Shown one piece after another: positions 57,085 through 64,000 of a stretch of 64,000 nucleotides of DNA. How positions within the stretch are numbered: the first letter of the stretch is position 1; each line of letters opens with the position of its first letter. The stretch lies in contig JBBELK010000453.1 in assembly GCA_037783545.1 (NCBI GenBank), positions 248,001-312,000 of the forward strand, read 5' to 3'. The stretch comes from Henricia sp. BOLD:AAB3569. Lineage: Eukaryota; Echinodermata; Asteroidea; Spinulosida; Echinasteridae. Under the pieces are notes generated by a model. The model was given only the letters and a program-made list of their open reading frames with translations. It was not told where the DNA came from and made no database searches. A program made the position numbers and the translations under genes.

Positions 57085-57525
57085 AAAATTACACAAGAAG
57101 GCTGAGAGATGTAACATACATGTATTTTATCGGTCAGTATTCAGTGATGTGTATGAAGCCCTGTTGTGGCAACAGGAACCAGCCTCCGTGAGCCACTGAA
57201 GCAGGGTGTGCCACTCTGCTTGAAGTGCCTCCATGAGCTCTGCACTTCTAGGGCTGTTTTGGAGATCCATGGCTCCAGAGGTACACATACCACATGTACA
57301 AATGTAAGCTCATCCCACGCAGGTTTAAACAGGTTCAATGCACAAACAAAAAAAGGTTTTCTGAGTGACCTCAAATGTAGGATTTCCCAGAAACGGGAAA
57401 CATTTCATCGCTGTGGAAATTACTTTGTTCAAACAGGTACACTTGGACCTGGCCAAAATCACTAAAAGCAGAACAGTTTTGAAAGCGACTCAAGTGATGA
57501 GTCGATCAGTGCCATGTTATCTACA
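57085..57525 (+). repeat. dispersed repeat R1, copy 2
   Basis: Second copy of R1, in intron 4. The two copies bracket the gene fragment 57 kb apart. No terminal inverted repeat or target duplication was seen. Confidence 0.6.
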
Positions 57526-57559
57526 CATGTATCCACAAGTTCACTGTATTAAATAAGCA

Positions 57560-58429
57560 TTGCTCTGATCAAGAATGGATAACAAAATTGTATTTTTTGG
57601 GGAGGGCATATATTGGGGGTGGGGCATTTTTATTGTATAAATTGCTCCAGAATAAGGTCAGTAAATTTCAGTTGAAATCAATTTGAATATCGTTCTACTA
57701 ATAGTGCAATAAATCGTAGTGCACTAATTGCGCATAGATTAATAGGATTTTCGGTATGACTTGAATTGTGAGGGTTTTTATAAGTGGCTCATCCAGTTAT
57801 AAATTTCCCCGAGTAAGAAGTTAATAAACCTGATTGCTACAGCATTCATTATTCCTGCAAGGCATATAACCCCCTGTTGGTCCCCCTGCCGTTTCTCCCA
57901 TACTCCCTGCCTGTATTTCATCTCGCCGTCTTAATTACATCCATCCGAATACTCTTCTCTCTCTGCTAGTCCCAATATCCGTGACAGCTTCTTTAAATTA
58001 TCCCATCTTTTCGTCACGTCCCCGGTTTTGTGTGTGTGTGTGTGCGTGTTGCATGCTATCGGTGGTTCCGTCACGTTTAATTGGTGAGAAATTGCCGCTC
58101 TGATAGCGATCAGGGAACAGTGCGCGGTGGTTACCGCAGTTTGTCAGTAGGGAGGTTCTTATCGGTTCGTAATATCAGGGCCGTGTGCGTCTGGCAGCCC
58201 CGGGGTGTCAAACATTGGAGAAATCTTGAAAGATAATTTGCCGTTGCTGTTGGCGGGAATTTTTATGCGTGAATATCAAAATTTGGTACATTGGGGATGT
58301 TTGGCTGCAAAACAAAGTATTGTTTGTCCTATAGCTCGTGAGAAAAAACTCATATTTCAGTATATTGTAGCTATTTTTACCAAACACTAAAATAATAATT
58401 AACCTTTTGTGCTTAAAAGCAACGGAAAA
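57560..58429. other. intron 4 stretch, repeat-poor
   Basis: 57840-58020 is C/T-biased and mixed, with no recognised repeat. No exon could be placed. Confidence 0.3.
58025..58050 (+). repeat. short GT microsatellite
   Basis: About nine GT units with one GC step. Confidence 0.75.
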
Positions 58430-58635
58430 TAACGGGTAACGCGAAGTTTCTATCCGGAAAATAGTAGAGCATGCTGGTAGAAATTACCCATGTTAGAATT
58501 TACCCGGGTTAAGTGGGGTTTTAAGGCAGTTAACCCAGATAATTTCTAACCCCGAGAAGTGTAGTGTGAACGCTCCAAATTACCCGGTTAATCTGAGGGT
58601 TAAATTTTCTGTTAACCCCGAGATAACCCGGGTAA
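58430..58635. repeat. word element of ACCCGGGTAA / TAACCC words
   Basis: TTACCCGGGTTA, AACCCCGAGA and ATTACCCGGTTAAT repeat in both orientations around AGTGTGAACGCTCC. AACGGGTAACGCGAAGTTTC at its left also occurs in reverse near 26760 and, in part, near 26320. Confidence 0.5.
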
Positions 58636-58659
58636 CGGCATAGTCTATAAGAGTATTCT

Positions 58660-58715
58660 TACATGTGCGCTATACAAGAATCCACCATTATCATTATTAT
58701 TACTAATAAATGCTC
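58660..58715 (+). repeat. isolated SINE/LINE-type 3' tail
   Basis: TGTGCGCTATACAAGAATCC ACCATTATCATTATTATTAC matches the tail near 13940. Confidence 0.5.
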
Positions 58716-59381
58716 TACTATTATATTACGACGGATAGACAGACAAAGAGATAACAAAAGATCTTTTCATGTCCTCGAGCATTGTCTCTTTTGTTTGAGC
58801 CGGTCGTCGATCATACATTCATGTGCTTTCTCTACGGGGGAGAGTTAGAGTTCAGGAACAAAAGGGAAGCAGAAAGGATATTCCTCGATCGTTATAGAGT
58901 AAAACATGACTGTATAGTAAAACAAGCCTGTGCTTTCAGGTAACCTTTGCGAAGGTACCAGTTTTAATTTACCGAATCATCACTTCATCAGTTGCACCAT
59001 ACAGAAGCCCGATAAATTTGTCTAGCGTCGTGACACTTCTCTGATGCCGGACCTAATATCCGGGTTTAGTGTCAGCGCCTCGTAATTGATGATCCCAACT
59101 GAACTTCCGCAATATATTGGACTTGTAAACCTCGCAATCACGGCTGTCCATGCTACATGTAACACGTACTCTTCATCACGCCGCCTTCATTCAGTCGTGC
59201 TGTTTTAGTGGAATGCTGGTTTATCATTGGTTTCATTGCGATACTTGGATAAGATTCAGAGATGGTTTTTTTCCCAGTGAGTTGTGAAACTAAAGAGGCA
59301 TTCCCATTTAAAGCCTTTTTTGTTAAGCTACAGTATAGTGGTTGTGCGGTAGTACTTTAAAATTAAATCCAGTGGGGATTA

Positions 59382-59757
59382 TTATTATTATTATTATTAT
59401 TATTTCTTTCTGGTATTCATACCAAGGATTCCTCAATAGTGCTCATTGCACTGTCACTCGCAAGCGTGAGGAAACCCATGAAGAATTCTAATTAGAATTA
59501 GAAATGGCCAGAGACACCGGGGATGATCCCCCTTGCTCTTTACGAAAGAATGCTCTGGGATCTTTAGAGTGCGTTTCCATTACCTAACACACTGGACCAA
59601 CGGCTTTACATCCCTTCCGAAGGATGGAGCAAGTGTGGTTGAGTGCCTTGCCCAAGGGCACAGGTACCATAGCCGTGGGGAGGTTCGAACCTGCAACCCC
59701 AAGTTTTCACCTATGATTGCGAGTCAATGACCTAAACCGCTCGGCCACAGTACCCCA
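59382..59757 (-). mobile_element. full-length tRNA-derived SINE, young copy B
   Basis: Nearly identical to 53466-53837 from head (A-box GTGGCCGAGCGG, intact B-box GGTTCGAACC) to the ATT-repeat tail (59382-59404). Same orientation as copy A, 5.9 kb away. Confidence 0.88.
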
Positions 59758-59944
59758 CAATTATTTCTACATGCATGGAGAAATAATTTACCTGTACATG
59801 TAACATGTCAAGTTACCGTGATGTCAAATTTACAGGCCAAGATAGGACACACAAACTTTATGCTCAGCCATAGTACATATGGGCCTTTTTCCAAATCTCG
59901 ACTTAGGCTCAGGCTGCTCAGTAATAGCAGCAATGCACACTTAA

Positions 59945-60438
59945 AAGATAGTATAGATGCGTAAACTGTTACAAATAGTTGTATCCCCGGCCCCCCTGTG
60001 TGATTGAAGATATGCATGATAAAAACCAACCTGAGCAAAAACCAGCTCCGTACTTCGTCTAACTTTAAGAAAATAGCCTAAAAGGGGTTTGCAGTCATTT
60101 CGCCTTAAAAACCACTTCGACCTGAACCATTTCGCCATGAACCTCGGCCTGTGCACGAAGTGGTTTTGGGGCGATGTAGTGTTTGGTTGAAGTCATTTGG
60201 GGTGAAATGGCACTCGGGCGAAGTGGTTTGGGGGCGAAATGGCACTTGGGCGAAATGGTTTTGGGACGATTTGAATTTTCGTCTCATGAGACGAAAACTA
60301 ATTGTTTTACTCATTTCTCAAAGACTATAGCACTTCAGACAAAACTATTTCAGGGGAAGTTTTTTACGGTCATCATGTTTATATTGTGTAAGTTAGGCGT
60401 AAATCTGTGATTTATGCAGTATATAATGTATACTGCCT
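59945..60438. mobile_element. TTAA-flanked CTTCGCCC-core element, copy 3
   Basis: TTAA at 59941-59944 and 60439-60442; ends AAGATAGTATAGATGCGTAA and ATGTATACTGCCT. Flanks of the core (AAAACCAACCTGAGCAAAAA CCAGCTCCGTA; GAGACGAAAACTAATTGTTT TACTCATTTCTCAAAGACTA) match copies 1 and 2. The core has fewer words. Confidence 0.78.
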
Positions 60439-60442
60439 TTAA

Positions 60443-63144
60443 AAATGGCATACTCGGAGAAATGATTGATAGGCCTACGATCATGCTTTTACAAACCAAG
60501 TTAGTTTTCCCATCAGGGACTACCGGTATACAGAAGAACATGGTTGGTTTCTGTAAAGTTAACCCAAAACGTACAATACAATGTGAAAAGAAATTAATGC
60601 ACAGCCATATCCCCAAAGAAATGATACATTGTGCATGATATTAAAACCTGTTAGTGAAAGTAGAGTGTTAGAGCATACTAGGTTGTGTTGACAGATACCG
60701 CATGTTACACTTGTACATTCGAGGGTTTCAAGTGTTCCTTACACAGATCAGCAAGTGCACTAGCATGTTTCATGGGCAGGCCTGAGTACAGGCACTTAAA
60801 GCGAGGGTTTTGTTAGTGTGCGTATTGGCGTAATTTACGCAACTAAAATTTAAAAAAATTGAATGGAAATCGGCTATATAAATGTAAATAATACATTCAC
60901 ATTGACCCTTTCGGAATATCCCAGCTAAAGTGGACACAACTGCCAAAATTTCAAATTGATCACACAATTTTTTTCCTCCACGATTGTAGGTGAGGGGTGT
61001 GCATAAACAAACAGGTCAGATTAACAATTGTAACTGATAGAGCAGTCATTCTTCATTTGCATATACATATTTTCAGGATTGTAACATCCGTAACAACATT
61101 AACGTAATTAGACAATGTAACAAGATTTTCTTTTGTTAATTTGCTAAAAACTTAAGTTAGGTCTATTTCAACGAAGTCAGTAATAAAAACTCATGAAAGT
61201 AGTTTTTCTGATGTAGTATACCAAATGTCAAAAGGTCGTGCCAAAATGTGTAATGCCCGTAACACTCATTTGTCACGCCTGTAACTAATTAACTGATTAT
61301 ACAAACACGAAGTTACTGTATAATGTTCAACACTCGAGTGTAGACTTCAAGTACAAGAGAAAATAAATTATTTTTTCAACTGCAAGTTTATTTAATTGAA
61401 AGTTGAAAGTACTGTAACATGCAAGTGTAATGTCCGTATCTGTGGAATTGTCCTCTTTGTCATTCCAGAAAGGTTTTCAAATTACTTCTAGAGAGCAATT
61501 GCTGGCGTGTTTGACTTTTAAACCCAGCACTGCTGCTCACGCTGGTGGCTTTTGATCAACCAACGCCCCCCAACCACTCCTCCATCCTACACCCCTCACC
61601 ACCCCATCCCCTTTCCCACCTCCCACCTCCCACCCCTCCCCCTTTCCCACCCCACCCCTTGTCTGTACTCAAAACTTATCTTTCAGGGTTTACCCATTAC
61701 AAATTGAGCTGCACTTAAGAACAAATTCCCAATCATCTTGGAATAACTGGCAGCCACTTCTTTATTGCCAATCTCTCGTGCTCAAGTTATTCCAACTCGC
61801 TCTAAGGAAATGAAGAGACTTGGGTCTCGGTAAATACTCTTTGCCCACCAACCAATCAAGAGGCCAGTGTGGATGGCGGACGGTTGTCTTATTAAACTGT
61901 GGAGGAGATCAAATATCGGCCTGCGTGGGCTCGGTTCCATAATTAGCCATTTTGTTTCAAGTTTTAAAGGGCTGATAAAACAATTTCTGCTCAAAATTGA
62001 GAATGCTGGGGTCGATTTCACCAACGCTTACGATCCTTCATAACTCGAGATGCGATGGGTTACCGCCCCGCAACTCGTGTTGTATCCTAAGAACGATTTG
62101 AAGAAACTTGAGATGAGTGTAACGATGCATATACATGCCATGGGAACACACTGTAAGCTACATGTACTATGAGTCAATGGGTCATCGTAGCATACATTTT
62201 GACCCACGATGGTCAATGGTTTTTGCCGTTTTTAAAAGATGAGATGAACTCTGGCTCCCCAAAAAAACTGATTGCCACTCTTGATAGATTTTATATTAAT
62301 GTCCAAACTGCAGTACCATTTTATGGGAAATTAACATCTAATGATGGGTGTAAAATATGAATTTATTTTTATTATTCAATGTATTTTAGCCATGCATGGA
62401 TTTTAAAGTACAAGTATGTCTCAAGCACTGTATCTGTACCTTCTGCAGGCTGCAGGTAGTTTACCAACATTATTCATCAAATATAATGTTGTCTCATGGC
62501 ATTGACTTGTGCTTTAAAGCCTACCACAAGATTTATCTTCTGTAAAAAGCCCTATAAATGCAGCTTTCCAAGTATCGGCACAGCAAATTCCCTGCCAATA
62601 AAACATGAATGCATTTCCCCTAATTGGCAAAAAAAATATGCAGGCCAATCGCCCAGTTTACATCAACACATTAAGCTCCGCTTTCCCACAAAAAATTGTC
62701 TGGTCATGGCAGAAAACTACTATGCCGTTGTAAGACTTAAGAAGCAATTTCCTATAACCTCCCATCACCTCATCTCCATTTTTGCCCCTCCTAACCCCCT
62801 TCCCTGTCTCCGTTGAAATTGCTATCAACTCCATCCGCAGCCTAAAGGCTCGTAAGAAACACAAACCACAATTTATCCAGAGGCTGGGAAATCTTCTCCA
62901 AAGCTTTCTATCTTTTGTTTTGGCCAGGACTGCCCTATATGTGTATAATCTGACCCAATTTCAACGCTTGCTCGCAGTTGTGCATGTGTAGATTGGCACT
63001 GCATAGTGGGGCAAGATTGAAATAATCCCCTGCACTCCCAATTTTAAAGGTATACATGTTTCACATTGATACAATAATGAACGTACATTGTAACATCTGG
63101 TATGAAATGAAACAACCACACTTGGGATGAGAGAAAATCGTAAG
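60443..63144. other. intron 4 stretch, mostly unassigned
   Basis: Apart from the pyrimidine tract at 61556 nothing was identified. 61740-62060 is repeat-poor and could be conserved regulatory DNA. Short frames at 62169-62360 and 62496-62816 lack splice signals or family features. Confidence 0.35.
61556..61670 (+). repeat. pyrimidine-rich CCCACC/CCCCTTTCCCACC tract
   Basis: About 115 bases of C/T/A with imperfect CCCACCTCC repeats on the + strand. Confidence 0.65.
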
Positions 63145-63216
63145 GGCCTTATCGGGATTTGAACCCGAGACCTCTGACTCACCGGGCAGATGCTCTACCA
63201 GCTGAGCTATAAGGCA
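63145..63216 (-). tRNA. tRNA-like sequence, probably a pseudogene
   Basis: Minus strand begins TGCCTTATAGCTCAGCTGGT AGAGC and ends TCGGGTTCAAATCCCGATAA GGCC. The D stem GCTC/GAGC and T stem TCGGG/CCCGA are perfect; the acceptor stem pairs at six of seven. The anticodon arm pairs only TCTG/CAGA with a ten-base loop, so no anticodon can be assigned safely. It could be a tRNA-derived repeat head. Confidence 0.45.
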
Positions 63217-63252
63217 CAGTTGGTATACTCCCTCAGGTTTTCCCTATGGACC

Positions 63253-63434
63253 CAATTTTTCTCTCGGTGTTACATGGTACATACGTACATGTATAGCACA
63301 GCTATATGTAGGCAAATTAACAAACATACATGTAACATCTGGTACGGTGCCTAATCACCATTGAAATAATGAAACAACCAAACGTTCGTTACTTTGCCTA
63401 GTTGTGCTACCATGCAACACCGAGAGAAAAATTG
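63253..63434. mobile_element. inverted-repeat MITE, CAATTTTTCTCTCGGTGTTA ends
   Basis: CAATTTTTCTCTCGGTGTTA CATGGTA pairs with TACCATGCAACACCGAGAGA AAAATTG, about 27 bases with two mismatches. It contains ACATGTAACATCTGGTA, also found just left of the element (63090). Confidence 0.7.
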
Positions 63435-63583
63435 CTTAACACTGGTGATGCAACAATACCTGTTTCCATGCACGCGTATGCTTAAGCACGCCGCGGCCGT
63501 GAAAAAGCCTTAACGTTAGCACAACTTTTCTGCTACAGTAAGCACACGTTTTCAGCTAGCGCTTAATGCAGCGCCATGAAATT
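63435..63583. mobile_element. right half of the 51878-type element
   Basis: TATGCTTAAGCACGCCGCGG CCGTGAAA, CCTTAACGTTAGCACAACTT and CGTTTTCAGCTAGCGCTTAA match 52040-52135 almost base for base. The left half is missing, replaced by the MITE that ends at 63434. Confidence 0.65.
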
Positions 63584-64000
63584 TAATCAAAATGTAATCA
63601 AATGCATTTTTTTCTTTCTAAACTACCAAGCAGGAGACAATAGGTTTTCCCTGTCTCCATATGGGTCAAATTCACTGCTGAAATATAAAAATTTAACCCT
63701 TTTCTGCACAAATGTTTTTAATGCCTTTGTAATATTTATAAAAACATGAATATATAAAGACATGAAACGCACAGCTCATAAAAAATAAGACAACCAAAAT
63801 TTTCCCAAAATGTCAAAATTTAGCGAATTCACGTATTTGTGAGCCAAAATCAGTCAATCCATAGACAAGATTTCATTTTTTTTTTCATGTTATGAAAATT
63901 TTTCTGTGACTCTTGGTTAGTAGTTGCATCACAAGTCCTCTGTTTTCACTAAAGAGGAAAATGGGATAGGTACCGTAGACACTGCAGTAGTTTTCCCAAA

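Larger units (their letters stand above)
54285..64000 (+). other. start of intron 4, incomplete in this window
   Basis: It begins with gtaagc after exon 4. I looked for an AG acceptor followed by an open phase-1 frame encoding a hydrophobic strand of the expected kind and found none. One tempting acceptor (tttctgcag at 56983) leads to a stop after eight codons. Confidence 0.5.

Noticed and set aside
62496-62816. 106-codon + frame as a coding exon
   Set aside because: No splice signals in phase and no recognisable motif; codon content looks random.
1-64000. LTR retrotransposons, endogenous viruses or Polintons
   Set aside because: No long direct terminal repeats, primer-binding sites or capsid, integrase or polymerase-like frames were seen.

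Overview
The window is eukaryotic: AT-leaning, intron-dominated, full of short dispersed repeats, with no bacterial-style gene blocks. It most likely comes from a marine invertebrate, and an echinoderm, hemichordate or cephalochordate would fit. That placement rests on general repeat style (tRNA-headed SINEs, many small inverted-repeat DNA elements, TACATGTA-rich introns) and is not proven.

One protein-coding gene is supported, on the + strand. Four phase-compatible exons (5431-5553, 44444-44533, 46880-46983, 54175-54284) encode 142 complete codons. They resemble, from memory, the region ahead of the first regulatory GAF domain of cGMP-stimulated phosphodiesterase PDE2A. The introns are 38,890, 2,346 and 7,191 bp, and a fourth runs past the window end. 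The GAF domains and the catalytic domain are therefore not in this window. Upstream, 2400-2770 holds four tandem ATGCAAAT octamers followed by CCAAT-like and TATA-like sequences, a possible distal promoter.

Everything else is intron or flank, filled by mobile elements. The main class is non-autonomous DNA elements with TTAA at both ends: twelve have intact TTAA on both sides, in about seven unrelated families, and three of them lie end to end at 1078-1822 sharing TTAA sites. Others are a hAT-type MITE with a perfect 8-bp duplication, PIF/Harbinger-like elements with TAA duplications, a TA-type family with ATAGACCG ends, several foldback elements, tRNA-derived SINEs (two young copies near 53.6 and 59.6 kb), one 5' fragment of a LINE second ORF, and two tRNA-like sequences. 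A set of elements is built from repeated self-complementary words marked by GTGTAAAC/GTGTGAA-like ends.

Layout: 1-5430 upstream flank with the TTAA cluster and octamer array; 5431-5553 first coding exon; 5554-44443 giant intron with most repeats, ending in a 21-bp minisatellite; 44444-46983 exons 2 and 3; 46984-54174 intron 3 with hairpin elements and a TTAAAA satellite; 54175-54284 exon 4; 54285-64000 intron 4 with more TTAA elements, a SINE and a tRNA-like sequence. No LTR or virus-like element, CRISPR array, rRNA or second host gene was recognised.
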